NCBI GenBank assembly: GCA_022844485.1
Contig: JALHLQ010000004.1
Location: 91,891 to 155,890, forward strand
Reading direction: 5' to 3'
DNA: 64,000 nucleotides
Source of the DNA: Xanthobacteraceae bacterium
GTDB lineage: Bacteria; Pseudomonadota; Alphaproteobacteria; Rhizobiales; Xanthobacteraceae
Shown here piece after piece: positions 7,108 through 16,194 of this stretch (position 1 is the stretch's first letter; each line of letters opens with the position of its first letter). The position numbers were made by a program, and so were the translations under genes. Below the pieces are notes generated by a model that was not told the origin of the DNA, made no database searches, and saw only the letters and a list, made by a program, of their open reading frames with translations.

Positions 7108-8277
7108 ATGAATTCTACGAAGAATACAACAAATGAAATCCACTTCGGCCGGCCCTTGATCGGCGAGGCGGAACGGGCGGCTGTGATGGACGTACTCGCC
7201 GGACCGGTCCTCGCGCACGGACCGCGCGGCAAGCAGTTCGAGGCCGACTTCGCCGCGTGGACCGGTGCGCCCGAAGCCATCTCCGTTTCCAACTGCACGG
7301 CTGGACTTCACTTGGTTTGGTTCGCGCTCGGTATCGGGCCTGGCGACGAAGTAATCGTACCGACGGTTACGCACACCGCCACTGCACATGCCGTTGAACT
7401 GACCGGCGCACGCGCCGTCTTCGCCGATATCGATCGGGCCACCGGCAATATCGATCCCGCCGCTGTCGAGGCCGCGCTCACACCGCGCACCCGCGGTATC
7501 AGCGTCGTCCACTTCCTCGGCCTGCCGGCGAATATGACGCGCATCAACGCCATCGCGCAAAAGCACAATCTCTTCGTGCTCGAGGACTGTGCGCTCGCCG
7601 TTGGTACCAGGTTCGACGGCGTTCATGCCGGCCTCATCGGCGGGGCAGGCGTCTTCTCATTCTACCCGGTCAAGCACATGACGACCGCCGAAGGTGGCAT
7701 GATCGTTACCCGCGATGCCGCGCTGGCGCGCAAGCTGCGGCTCGCCAAAGCCTTCGGAGTCGACCGCGGCGTCGAGGAACGCACGGTACCTGGCATTTAT
7801 GACGTTGTTTCGCTTGGCTTCAATTACCGCATGAACGAGATGGCCGCTGCGCTCGGTATAGTCCAGCTCAAGCGCATGGATGGATTCTTGAACACGCGCC
7901 GTGCCAATGCGGCGGCGCTGGGCAAGGCGCTTGACGCCATCGATGGCCTGCATAGGCTCGACGTCGGCGACGCCAAGCGCGTTCACAGCCACTATTGTAC
8001 GTCGGTGGTGTTGCCCGACGATGTCGCCGGCAAACGCGCTGAAGTCGCGCTGGCGATGAAGGCGCAGGCGGTCGGAACAAGCGTCTACTATCCCGGGCCA
8101 GTCCCGCATTTGACGTATTATCGTGAGAAGTACGGCTACCGGCGCGGTCAGTTTCCAGCCGGCGAGTGGTTCAGCGGCGGTACGCTGGCGCTGCCTTGTG
8201 CGCCTCATCTCGACACGAATGATATGGCGCGTGTCGGTGCAGCCCTGACAACGGCGATCAAGGAGGTACGCAAATGA
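7108..8277 (+). CDS. DegT/DnrJ/EryC1-family PLP aminotransferase
   Basis: The 389-residue protein has the family landmarks: SNCTAGLHL for the cofactor phosphate, VLEDCALAVGTRFDG with the PLP-contacting aspartate, and FSFYPVKHMTTAEGGMI with the Schiff-base lysine. Members transfer an amino group from glutamate to a keto sugar nucleotide. The VKHMTTAEGG form is closer to the ArnB/PseC/LegC-like branch than to the FdtB branch seen at 29255. The ATG at 7108 is preferred over the TTG at 7102. It lies between a Gfo/Idh/MocA oxidoreductase and an epimerase, upstream of an acetyltransferase and a NeuB, consistent with making an amino sugar for a diamino ulosonic acid. Confidence 0.9.
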   Translation: MNSTKNTTNEIHFGRPLIGEAERAAVMDVLAGPVLAHGPRGKQFEADFAAWTGAPEAISVSNCTAGLHLVWFALGIGPGDEVIVPTVTHTATAHAVELTGARAVFADIDRATGNIDPAAVEAALTPRTRGISVVHFLGLPANMTRINAIAQKHNLFVLEDCALAVGTRFDGVHAGLIGGAGVFSFYPVKHMTTAEGGMIVTRDAALARKLRLAKAFGVDRGVEERTVPGIYDVVSLGFNYRMNEMAAALGIVQLKRMDGFLNTRRANAAALGKALDAIDGLHRLDVGDAKRVHSHYCTSVVLPDDVAGKRAEVALAMKAQAVGTSVYYPGPVPHLTYYREKYGYRRGQFPAGEWFSGGTLALPCAPHLDTNDMARVGAALTTAIKEVRK

Positions 8278-9311
8278 TTATTCCTATGAACGGGCGGCGC
8301 GTCGTTCTAATCGGTGGCGCCGGCTTCATCGGCCACAATTTCGCGCTGCGGCTCAAGTCAATGGGCGCGGATGTGCATGTAATTGACGGCCTTCAGGTCA
8401 ATAACCTGGTCGCGATCACGTCGAATACCAATAATCTTCCCAACCAGCGCCTCTATCTACGGATGATCCAAGAGCGGCTGCATTTGCTCGAAGCCGCGCA
8501 GATCCCTCTGCATGTCCAGGATGCTCGCGATTATTCCGCGCTGTCGAAGCTGCTCGAAATGATCAAGCCGCAGGTCATCGTGCACCTCGCGGCTGTTGCT
8601 CATGCCAATCGGGCCAACAAGGATCCGCACTCGACCTTCGATCATAGCCTGCGCACCTTGGAAAATGCGCTCGACTATTCGCGCAACCGCATCGAACACT
8701 TCGTATTTCTGTCGTCGTCGATGGTGTACGGCAATTTTGCAGAGGGAGAAGTGGCCGAAGATACGCAGTGTAATCCGCTCGGCATTTACGGCGCGCTTAA
8801 GTTCGCCGGAGAGAAGATGGTGATTGCCTATAATCAAGTCTTCGACCTGCCTTACACAATCGTCCGTCCGTCGGCACTTTACGGCGAGCGCTGCGTCTCG
8901 CGCCGCGTCGGCCAGGTGTTCATTGAGAATGCGCTGCAAGGCCTCGACATCACCGTCAACGGCGACGGTAGCGACAAGCTCGATTTCACCTATATTGGCG
9001 ATCTGGTGAATGGGCTGGTGAAGGTGATTGAGAATGAAGGCGCTCGCAACGAGGTGTTCAATCTCACTTACGGTCAGGGCCGCTCGATTAACGAAATGGC
9101 AGAGATTCTCCGCAACCAATTCCAGCACATCAATCTGGTGCAAAATCCGCGCGATCGGCTGATGCCGGAGCGCGGCACGCTTTCAGTCGAAAAAGCCAAG
9201 CGGCTCATCGGCTATGACCCGCAATGGCCGCTCGACGAGGGCTTCGTCGAATACATCAAGTGGTACCGGCATCTGTTCGACAGCGACACGAGCCTGCGTA
9301 AGGCCGGATGA
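8274..9311 (+). CDS. NAD-dependent epimerase/dehydratase (extended SDR)
   Basis: The 345-residue extended SDR has a glycine-rich NAD motif (LIGGAGFIGHNFALRL), VIVHLAAVAHANR, an SSSMVYG serine strand and the YGALK catalytic Tyr-Lys pair. It should epimerise, reduce or dehydrate a nucleotide sugar. The usual dehydratase glutamate/aspartate pattern is not obvious, so I do not assign 4,6-dehydratase activity. It overlaps the aminotransferase before it and the acetyltransferase after it by 4 bases, so it is part of the same amino-sugar unit. Confidence 0.85.
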   Translation: MIIPMNGRRVVLIGGAGFIGHNFALRLKSMGADVHVIDGLQVNNLVAITSNTNNLPNQRLYLRMIQERLHLLEAAQIPLHVQDARDYSALSKLLEMIKPQVIVHLAAVAHANRANKDPHSTFDHSLRTLENALDYSRNRIEHFVFLSSSMVYGNFAEGEVAEDTQCNPLGIYGALKFAGEKMVIAYNQVFDLPYTIVRPSALYGERCVSRRVGQVFIENALQGLDITVNGDGSDKLDFTYIGDLVNGLVKVIENEGARNEVFNLTYGQGRSINEMAEILRNQFQHINLVQNPRDRLMPERGTLSVEKAKRLIGYDPQWPLDEGFVEYIKWYRHLFDSDTSLRKAG

Positions 9312-9991
9312 CCGACTCATTGTCCGCGGACGCTTGGCTCGGCCGTCTTCTGGGAAAGGCAGCCTTTCATTTGAGCCCTGCTGCCGACCCCGCCATGCCC
9401 TTAGCCGCGCCGGCATTCATCGACGCTAAGGTGGCAACGGGCGATATCGGCCGTGTCCAAAAATTGGCTCAGGCCGGCTATCGCCTGGTCGATACCAATG
9501 TTCGGCTCGACCGTCCGAACGGCGCGTTGGATGTCCCCGTCGTCACGCCGGCCATTCGGGCCGCGAATCCGCAAGATGCCGATGCGGTGCGGGCGCTCGG
9601 TTCAAGCGCGTTCCGGTTCGACCGCTTCCACGCCGATCCGGATATTCCGAAACCGGTGGCGGATCGCATTAAGGGCGAATGGGCGGGCAACTATTTCAAT
9701 GGCCGGCGCGGAAATCGCATGATCGTTGCGGCTGAAAAAGGCGAAGTGTTGGGCTTCCTTCAGATCATCGACCGGCCCGATCACTCGATCATCGACCTGA
9801 TCGCGGTCGCCACGCCTGCGCAGGGCCGTGGCCTTGCCGGCGCGATGATCGCTTATGCCGTCAGGCAAGGGCCCGCGAACCCGTGGCGTGTCGGCACGCA
9901 GGTCGCAAATGTGCCGTCGCTGCGGCTCTATGAACGCCTCGGTTTTCGCTGCGCCGAAACACAATATGTTTTCCACCGGCACGTGAACTGA
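9308..9991 (+). CDS. GNAT-family sugar N-acetyltransferase
   Basis: The C-terminal 140 residues carry a GNAT acetyl-CoA fold: AANPQDADAVRALGS, then IIDLIAVATPAQGRGLAGAM with the pyrophosphate-binding QGRGLA loop, and the terminal SLRLYERLGFRCAET helix-strand. The N-terminal 75 residues are a variable extension, as in WecD/SpsD-like sugar acetyltransferases of 220-230 residues. It probably acetylates the amino sugar made by the upstream aminotransferase. It is coupled to the epimerase gene by ATGA and is followed 8 bases later by the NeuB gene, which fits an N-acylation step before ulosonate condensation. Confidence 0.85.
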   Translation: MTDSLSADAWLGRLLGKAAFHLSPAADPAMPLAAPAFIDAKVATGDIGRVQKLAQAGYRLVDTNVRLDRPNGALDVPVVTPAIRAANPQDADAVRALGSSAFRFDRFHADPDIPKPVADRIKGEWAGNYFNGRRGNRMIVAAEKGEVLGFLQIIDRPDHSIIDLIAVATPAQGRGLAGAMIAYAVRQGPANPWRVGTQVANVPSLRLYERLGFRCAETQYVFHRHVN

Positions 9992-9999
9992 ATTCAGCC

Positions 10000-11007
10000 A
10001 TGCGCATCGGCAATGTCGATCTAGATCGGCGCGTCCTTCTGATCGCTGAAATCGGCAACAACCACGAGGGCGATTTCAACCTCGCCGTGGCGATGATCGA
10101 AGCGGCCGCCGCAGCGGGCGCCGACGCGGTCAAGTTCCAGACGATCGTGCCAGAACTGCTGGTCGCGCCAAGCGAAACCGCGCGCATCGCGCAGCTCAAG
10201 CGATACGCATTTACGCCGGATCAGTTCGCGCAGCTCGCCGAAGCGGCGCGTAAAGCTAACGTACTTTTCTTGTCGACACCCTTTGATATCGGCAGCGTCG
10301 CGGCGCTCGCTCCGCTGGTGCCGGCATTCAAGATCGCTTCAGGCGATAACGACTGGCTCACCCTGCATCGGGCAGTCGCGCGCACCGGTAAGCCGATCCT
10401 GATGTCGACCGGGCTTGCGAGTCTCGACGAAGTGGCGAGAGCTAAGTCGGGAATCGATGAGGAATGGGCAAAGCTCGGAACGTCTCCCGGTCTCGTCGTG
10501 CTTCATTGCGTGTCGGCTTATCCGACCGCGCCGGAAGATACCAATCTCGCCGCGCTGCAGACGTTGGCCAAACTGGGCGTCGTGGTGGGCTATTCCGATC
10601 ACACCTTAGGAATCGATGCGGCGTTTCTTTCCGTCGCGCTAGGTGCCCGTGTCATTGAGAAGCATTTTACGCTCGATCATGACCAGTCGGATTTCCGCGA
10701 CCACAAATTGTCGGCTGACCCGCGCGAGTTCGCCGAGCTCGTCAAGCGCGTGCGCCTAGCGGAGGCCATGGTCGGCACGGGTGGGAAGGGTCGGCTTGAC
10801 GTTGAAGCTGCCGTCGCCGCGGCGGCCCGCCGATCCGTCCATGTCGTGCGCGATCTTGCGGCCGGCACAGTACTGAGCGAAGCGGACATCATCGCATTGC
10901 GTCCGGCCGGAGGCATTGCCGCCGCCGACATGGATTCTTTGATCGGCCGGAGGTTAACGCGTGCGGTTCTCGCCGGCGCACGTTTGGCGACAACGGATCT
11001 GGCCTGA
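10000..11007 (+). CDS. NeuB-family ulosonate synthase 1 (sialate/legionaminate/pseudaminate synthase)
   Basis: The 335-residue enzyme has the NeuB TIM barrel: LIAEIGNNHEGDFNLA, AGADAVKFQT, FKIASGDNDW, LHCVSAYPT, GYSDHTLG and RVIEKHFTLD. A C-terminal SAF (antifreeze-like) domain starts near residue 275 (RRSVHVVRDLAAGTVL). NeuB enzymes condense phosphoenolpyruvate with an N-acyl hexosamine to give a nine-carbon ulosonic acid. The context of aminotransferase, acetyltransferase and cytidylyltransferase points to a 5,7-diamino acid such as legionaminic or pseudaminic acid. A second, divergent copy lies at 17883. Confidence 0.92.
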   Translation: MRIGNVDLDRRVLLIAEIGNNHEGDFNLAVAMIEAAAAAGADAVKFQTIVPELLVAPSETARIAQLKRYAFTPDQFAQLAEAARKANVLFLSTPFDIGSVAALAPLVPAFKIASGDNDWLTLHRAVARTGKPILMSTGLASLDEVARAKSGIDEEWAKLGTSPGLVVLHCVSAYPTAPEDTNLAALQTLAKLGVVVGYSDHTLGIDAAFLSVALGARVIEKHFTLDHDQSDFRDHKLSADPREFAELVKRVRLAEAMVGTGGKGRLDVEAAVAAAARRSVHVVRDLAAGTVLSEADIIALRPAGGIAAADMDSLIGRRLTRAVLAGARLATTDLA

Positions 11008-11012
11008 TCGCT

Positions 11013-11381
11013 ATGCACATTGAACGCCGCGATCCGCCACGCCACTACACGGTGGGAGCCGTTCGGGTCGCCGATTGTGGAACGATCGATCTCGCTGCAG
11101 ACGAACAGGTGACTTTCGCCACCGGTGGACGCGACGGCTACGACGTCACGCGCAAGAGCTGGGGCTGGTACGCTACGCCCTCACTCAATAGCCGGCTTCC
11201 CGCCAAAGGCCTGCGCGCCGTGATCGCCCGCAACGAGGCCGGCCGAGCTTATCTGCTTCTGGTCGATGCCGGCCGCGAGGCAGAATTCGAGGCCTATCTT
11301 GTGTCGGAAAAGATGAGCGTGCTGATTTGGCTCGACAACGATGCCGCGATTTCGGCGCTCGTCGACTGGCAGAGAATCTAG
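11013..11381 (+). CDS. Small conserved-looking protein of unknown function
   Basis: This 122-residue soluble protein has no recognisable catalytic motif. It has a beta-rich look with a central DGYDVTRKSWGWYATPS segment and an acidic C terminus (LIWLDNDAAISALVDW). It starts 5 bases after the NeuB gene and ends 7 bases before the asparagine synthetase, so it is almost certainly co-transcribed. Similar small proteins sit beside NeuB and AsnB genes in other glycan loci as I recall, but I cannot name a function. Confidence 0.7.
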   Translation: MHIERRDPPRHYTVGAVRVADCGTIDLAADEQVTFATGGRDGYDVTRKSWGWYATPSLNSRLPAKGLRAVIARNEAGRAYLLLVDAGREAEFEAYLVSEKMSVLIWLDNDAAISALVDWQRI

Positions 11382-11388
11382 AATCGAT

Positions 11389-13278
11389 ATGTGCGGAATA
11401 GCCGGTTACATAGGCAGTCAGCCGCCGGATGACGGTGCGGTAGCTGTCTGTCACGCGCTGATGGGCCGCCGCGGGCCGGATGCGCTCGGTGCCTGGCGTC
11501 ATCGCAACCGAGCGGGGCGGGAAGTCCTTCTGCTGCACAGCCGTCTGTCGATCATCGATCTCGATCCGCGCGCCAATCAGCCGATGCGCGCCGATGGACA
11601 TGCGCTGATCGTCAATGGCGAGCTCTACAATTACGTCGAATTAGCCGGCGAGTTGCGCGCGTTCGGCGCCGGCCCCTTCGTCACCAGCAGCGATAGCGAA
11701 GTTCTGCTGCGCCTTTTGGCGCGCGATGGGATCGACGCGCTCGACCGCTGCGAGGGCATGTGGGCATTCGCGCTCTACGACGAGCACGCCGGCCGGCTGG
11801 TTCTTTCGCGCGACCGTTTCGGCGAGAAACCGCTGTGGCTCCATCGTGCCGCGCACGGAGTTTATTTCGGCTCGGAGCCGAAATTCATAGCCGCGCTTGC
11901 TGGACGCCGGTTCGCGCCGAACCAACGCCAGCTCATGCGCTATCTCGTGACCGGCTACCGCACGCTGTACAAGACCGCTGACACCTTCTTCGAAGGCGTC
12001 GAAGAGTTGCGCGCCGGGCATGTGCTGGTCGACGACGGCAACGGTGCCGCGCAGACGCGGCCCTATTGGACGCCGGCTCTCAGTGAAGATGACACCCTCG
12101 ATTTCGGCGCATCCGTGGCCAAAGTGCGCGCCGCGTTGATCGACGCGGTGCGCCTGCGCATGCGCGCCGACGTGCCGCTCGCCTTCTGCATGAGCGGCGG
12201 CGTCGACTCGAACACGCTTATCTCGATCGCCCGCAACGTCCTCGGTTGCGATGTGCACGGGTTCACAATCGTAAACCGCGACGCCCGTTACGCGGAACAG
12301 GATATGGTTGAGCACGCGGTGGCGGCGCAGGGTTTGCAGCACACTGCTATTCCACTATCGACGGCGGACTTCCTGCCGCGACTCGAGCGCCTCGTCGATT
12401 ACCACGACGCGCCGCTGTTCACGATCACCGCTTATGTGCATTGGCTGTTGATGGAAGCCATGTCTGGGCGCGGCTACAAGATCGCGGTGTCCGGGACAGG
12501 TGCCGACGAGATCTTCTCCGGGTACTACGATCATCATCTCGCCTATCTGGCTGACGTGCGACACGATCAGATTCGGCACGCCAGCGCGCTGGCGGAGTGG
12601 CAGCATCACGTCCTGCCGCATATCCTCAATCCGCTGCTGCGCGATCCCGACCTGTTCGTTAAGAATCCCGGCGATCGCCGTCACGTGACCACCGGTTCGG
12701 AGTCCTTTGCGGCGGCGATGGTCACACCGTGGTCTGAGCCATTTACCGAAACGCGTTGGGTCGATGGTGTGTTGCGCAACCGGATGCTCAATGAAATATT
12801 TGTTGAGACGATTCCGCCGCCGCTGCACGAAGAAGACTGCAATGCCATGTACTGGTCAATCGAGAACCGCTCGCCGTTCCTCGACCGTCGGCTGTTCGAG
12901 GCTTGCGCCTCTGTCCCGACGCGGCATCTGGTGCAGGACGGCAAGGCGAAGGCGGTCCTGCGGGAAGCCATGCGCGGCATCGTGCCCGATGAGATTCTCG
13001 ATAACCGGCGCAAGGTGGGCTTCAACGCGCCCATCCGCGACTTGCTCGACGTGCGCGACGAGGCCGTGCGATCCGCCGTGCTTGATGACGGCCCGATATT
13101 CGACCTTGTGCGCCGCGACGCGATTGAACAGTTGCTCGATGCGCCGGAACTCGACAATGCCCAGAGCATGTTCGTGTTCCGGTTTTTGAACGCGCGCTTT
13201 TTCTTGGACCGTTTCGGGGCAGGGGGTAGCTCTGGCGCTCGCGATGGCGGCCGCGCTGCCGTGGAGGTCGCGGCGTGA
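11389..13278 (+). CDS. Asparagine synthetase-like glutamine amidotransferase
   Basis: The 629-residue protein begins MCGIAGYIG, so the class II glutaminase nucleophile Cys2 is present. Family markers follow: RRGPDALGAW, HSRLSIIDL, NGELYNY. The synthetase domain has the PP-loop FCMSGGVDSN. AsnB proteins hydrolyse glutamine and use ATP to amidate a carboxylate; AsnB-like enzymes in glycan loci are thought to amidate uronic or ulosonic acids. The ATG at 11389 is certain because Cys2 must be second. It precedes an acyltransferase by a GTGA overlap and a WbpG-type amidotransferase. Its C-terminal tail is Gly/Ala-rich. Confidence 0.9.
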   Translation: MCGIAGYIGSQPPDDGAVAVCHALMGRRGPDALGAWRHRNRAGREVLLLHSRLSIIDLDPRANQPMRADGHALIVNGELYNYVELAGELRAFGAGPFVTSSDSEVLLRLLARDGIDALDRCEGMWAFALYDEHAGRLVLSRDRFGEKPLWLHRAAHGVYFGSEPKFIAALAGRRFAPNQRQLMRYLVTGYRTLYKTADTFFEGVEELRAGHVLVDDGNGAAQTRPYWTPALSEDDTLDFGASVAKVRAALIDAVRLRMRADVPLAFCMSGGVDSNTLISIARNVLGCDVHGFTIVNRDARYAEQDMVEHAVAAQGLQHTAIPLSTADFLPRLERLVDYHDAPLFTITAYVHWLLMEAMSGRGYKIAVSGTGADEIFSGYYDHHLAYLADVRHDQIRHASALAEWQHHVLPHILNPLLRDPDLFVKNPGDRRHVTTGSESFAAAMVTPWSEPFTETRWVDGVLRNRMLNEIFVETIPPPLHEEDCNAMYWSIENRSPFLDRRLFEACASVPTRHLVQDGKAKAVLREAMRGIVPDEILDNRRKVGFNAPIRDLLDVRDEAVRSAVLDDGPIFDLVRRDAIEQLLDAPELDNAQSMFVFRFLNARFFLDRFGAGGSSGARDGGRAAVEVAA

Positions 13279-13976
13279 ACGACGTGCAGTCCACGGCTGG
13301 TGCGGTCGATCTCGGCTGGTCCAGAGCCGCCGATATCCCGATGCGTTACGGCACGGCGTTCGATATTCGGACTTCGGCGGGTTTCTGGACCCGCTGGTAT
13401 CGTATGGTGTTCGCTCGGAAAGGCATCAAGGTCGGGCGGGGGCTGCGCGTGCTCGGTCCGCTGCTTTTGCAGGTGGACGGGAAGCCGTCGAACATCCAAC
13501 TCGGCGACAATGTCACTTTGATGCCGGGGGTTCACCTCAAGAATCGGGAGAACGGTCGGATCGTGCTTCACGACCGCGTGACACTCGACAGCAATGCGCG
13601 GCTCGTCGCCGCTAACGACGCGACCATAGAGCTAGGCGAGAACTCCAGTGTCGGTATGGGATCGATCATCAATGCCGGCCGCGATGTCATTATCGGTCGC
13701 GGCACCATCACCGCCGGCTACTGCTATCTGAATGTGTCCGACCATCGCTTCGTCGCCGGCGTTCCGATCCGTGCACAGGGCTTTCATCACGCGCCCATCG
13801 GCATCGGTGAGGATTGCTGGCTGGGCGCCTATGTATTCGTGACCCGCGGGGCGCGCATCGGTCATGGAGCCGTGATAAGTGCCGGTGCCGTGGTGGAAGG
13901 CGACATCCCCGCCAATGCCATTTGTCAGGGCCGGCCGGCGGCGCCGATCCGTTTCCGGCGTCCGCAGGAGGTATGA
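13275..13976 (+). CDS. Left-handed beta-helix (hexapeptide) acyltransferase
   Basis: This 233-residue protein has many imperfect hexapeptide turns (IQLGDN, IELGEN, VIIGRG, IGIGED, ARIGHG) that build a left-handed beta helix. A lone histidine region (NVSDHRF) matches the place of the catalytic histidine in WbbJ/NodL-like O-acetyltransferases. It should transfer an acetyl or other acyl group from CoA to a sugar. The start is GTG at 13275 inside the AsnB stop, and its stop overlaps the start region of the amidotransferase gene. Confidence 0.85.
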   Translation: MNDVQSTAGAVDLGWSRAADIPMRYGTAFDIRTSAGFWTRWYRMVFARKGIKVGRGLRVLGPLLLQVDGKPSNIQLGDNVTLMPGVHLKNRENGRIVLHDRVTLDSNARLVAANDATIELGENSSVGMGSIINAGRDVIIGRGTITAGYCYLNVSDHRFVAGVPIRAQGFHHAPIGIGEDCWLGAYVFVTRGARIGHGAVISAGAVVEGDIPANAICQGRPAAPIRFRRPQEV

Positions 13977-15121
13977 TGCATTACTGCCGCCGTTGCCTGC
14001 TGCCCGATACCAAACCGCACATTGCATTCGATGCTGAAGGCGTGTGCACGGCCTGCCGCGCGCATGAGAAGAAGAATGCCGCGATCGGCGGCATCGATTG
14101 GGCAGCCCGCGCGGCCGAGTTCGAGAAGCTGATCGAAGAAGCGCGCGCCGCCAAGGCGCCGCTGTTTGACGTGCTAGTGCCGGTGTCCGGCGGCAAGGAC
14201 AGCATTACCCAGATCCACCGGGTGCTCGGCCGCGGATTGCGCATCCTGGCGGTCAATGTCGATTACGGCATGAAAACCGCGATCGGTCAGGAAAATCTCG
14301 CTGTCATCCCGCGCATGGGCGCGACGCTATTCCAGGCGACCCCCGACCACACCCTGCACCGCGAGTTGGTGCGGCTAGGCTACGAGGATTTCGGCGATCC
14401 CGACCTGCTGTCGCATACGCTCCTGCATGCACTGCCGCTACATGTGGGCATGCGGTTCTCGGTGCCGTTGGTGCTTTTGGGCGAGAATTCGGCTTTCGAG
14501 TATGGTGGTGATGCCGATATTGCCGACAATAACAGCATGACGCGGGCGTGGTTCGATCGCTACGCCGCAAATGCCGGCCATGACGCCCGCTTCGTGTCAC
14601 GTCAGTACGGCATCCCATTCGACCGGCTGCGGCTCTACGATTTTCCGGACGAACTGCCCGGTTCGGGCACCAAGGCGGTGTTTTCCAGTCACTTCTTTCA
14701 TTGGGACTCGGAGGCTCATCTTGAAATCGCGACCCGATATGGCTTCAAGCCCCTCGACAAACCTGCCGAGGGCACCTTCCGTACCTATGTCGGGATCGAT
14801 GAGAAAATTCACCGGATTCACCAGTACTTTAAAGTACTCAAATTCGGCTATGGGCGGGCGACCGACCATGCGTGCGAGGATATCCGCAACGGTCGCCTCA
14901 CCCGCGAGCAGGGCAAGGAACTGGTGCGTCAGCACGACCTTCTACCTTTGTCCGAGCACTTCAAGACCGACTTCTGCGGTTTCACCGGCCTCTCGCGCGC
15001 GCGCTTCGACGCGGTGATAGAGCGCTATCGCAACCCCGCCATCTGGTCGCGCGACAATAACGGACGCTGGTTTATTCCAGGTCATCTCGTTGACGCCGCG
15101 CCTGCCCGGCAAAGTGCCTGA
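13976..15121 (+). CDS. N-acetyl sugar amidotransferase (WbpG/PseA family)
   Basis: The 381-residue protein has an N-terminal zinc-ribbon-like set of cysteines (YCRRCLLP, then VCTACRAHE) and an ATP-pyrophosphatase loop, VPVSGGKDS, near residue 69. This pair defines the WbpG/PseA N-acetyl-sugar amidotransferases, which turn an acetamido group into an acetamidino group on ManNAc3NAcA or on pseudaminic/legionaminic acids. A strong ribosome binding site (aggagg, 13966-13971) favours the ATG at 13976 over the one at 13973. WbpG is normally fed ammonia by HisH/HisF-like partners; none is visible in this window. The intact AsnB just upstream is the nearest glutaminase. Confidence 0.88.
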   Translation: MHYCRRCLLPDTKPHIAFDAEGVCTACRAHEKKNAAIGGIDWAARAAEFEKLIEEARAAKAPLFDVLVPVSGGKDSITQIHRVLGRGLRILAVNVDYGMKTAIGQENLAVIPRMGATLFQATPDHTLHRELVRLGYEDFGDPDLLSHTLLHALPLHVGMRFSVPLVLLGENSAFEYGGDADIADNNSMTRAWFDRYAANAGHDARFVSRQYGIPFDRLRLYDFPDELPGSGTKAVFSSHFFHWDSEAHLEIATRYGFKPLDKPAEGTFRTYVGIDEKIHRIHQYFKVLKFGYGRATDHACEDIRNGRLTREQGKELVRQHDLLPLSEHFKTDFCGFTGLSRARFDAVIERYRNPAIWSRDNNGRWFIPGHLVDAAPARQSA

Positions 15122-15141
15122 ATTCAAATCTTGGTACCCAG

Positions 15142-16194
15142 ATGAACACCAATCTCGAAGCTGAGCACGACACCGTCTTTGGCAAGACCTTCGCGCTCTA
15201 TGACCGGCCGGAGATGGAGGAGTTTGTAGGCTTCTTCCGGCAGCGTTTCGCCGCCAACAAACTCGACGCGCGGGCAATCTTCGAGGGTCGTGCCTGTCTC
15301 GACGCCGGTTGCGGTAACGGCCGAGGCTCGATCTTCATGATGTCAAATGGCGCCAAGAGCGTCGACTACGCCGACATCAGCGCCACCAACATCGAGAGCA
15401 CCGGTCGCAACCTGAAGTCGTTCGGTTTCGACAGCGTTAAAGGCCATCTCACGAGCCTGGAGAAGCTGCCGTTTGCCGACGCGACCTTTGATTTCGTCTG
15501 GTGCAATGGCGTCATCATGCACGCGCACAATCCGGACAAGTGCCTGCGTGAACTGGCGCGCGTCCTGAAACCCGGCGGACAGATGTGGCTCTATGTCTAC
15601 GGATCGGGCGGCGTCTACTGGTATGCCGTGCGCCGTTTCCGGAACATAGTCCGGGAGATCGCTGCAGCGCGCTGCATCGCCGGATTGAGGCTTCTCGGCT
15701 ATACGCCGCGATTTGTGGCGGAGTATCTCGACGATTGGAAGGTGCCTTACCTGCGCACATACACCGATGCCGACTTTGGAACGCGGCTCGCCGATTTGGG
15801 CTTCGCACGCATCGCCCCACTGCCGCACGGCGTCTCATACGACACCAGTGAGCGTCGCACGCGTTTTCCCGAGGACGCACATTGGCTGGGCGAAGGTGAT
15901 TTGCGCTACCTCGTCAAGAAGACCGGTGTTGCGCGCGCTGGTGGCAAACCCATTAGCGCGTCGGAATACGGGTCCGAGGTTGATTTCGACCCGCGAATTC
16001 CGAAGCGCTTTGCTCATGCATTCGATCGTCTCGAACAGGCGGTAGAAGGCGACCCGATCACCGCGCTCGCTGCTTGCGGACGTATCCAGTTTCGGCTGCG
16101 CGAGCTGATGTCGCAGGATGGGCGTCTCGATCTTGATGCTTGGGAACAGACGATCGGCGAGGTGCAGAGTCTCGTCGAGACCACGCGCGGATGA
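15142..16194 (+). CDS. Class I SAM-dependent methyltransferase
   Basis: The 350-residue protein has a SAM-binding motif I (CLDAGCGNGRGSIFMM), an acidic loop (VDYADIS) and motif III-like VLKPGGQMWLYVYG. The fold is that of sugar or lipid O/N/C-methyltransferases; the acceptor is not predictable. The C-terminal 120 residues are an extra helical domain with no recognisable motif. It follows the amidotransferase by 20 bases and overlaps the next gene by ATGA, so it likely decorates the same sugar or glycan. Confidence 0.8.
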   Translation: MNTNLEAEHDTVFGKTFALYDRPEMEEFVGFFRQRFAANKLDARAIFEGRACLDAGCGNGRGSIFMMSNGAKSVDYADISATNIESTGRNLKSFGFDSVKGHLTSLEKLPFADATFDFVWCNGVIMHAHNPDKCLRELARVLKPGGQMWLYVYGSGGVYWYAVRRFRNIVREIAAARCIAGLRLLGYTPRFVAEYLDDWKVPYLRTYTDADFGTRLADLGFARIAPLPHGVSYDTSERRTRFPEDAHWLGEGDLRYLVKKTGVARAGGKPISASEYGSEVDFDPRIPKRFAHAFDRLEQAVEGDPITALAACGRIQFRLRELMSQDGRLDLDAWEQTIGEVQSLVETTRG

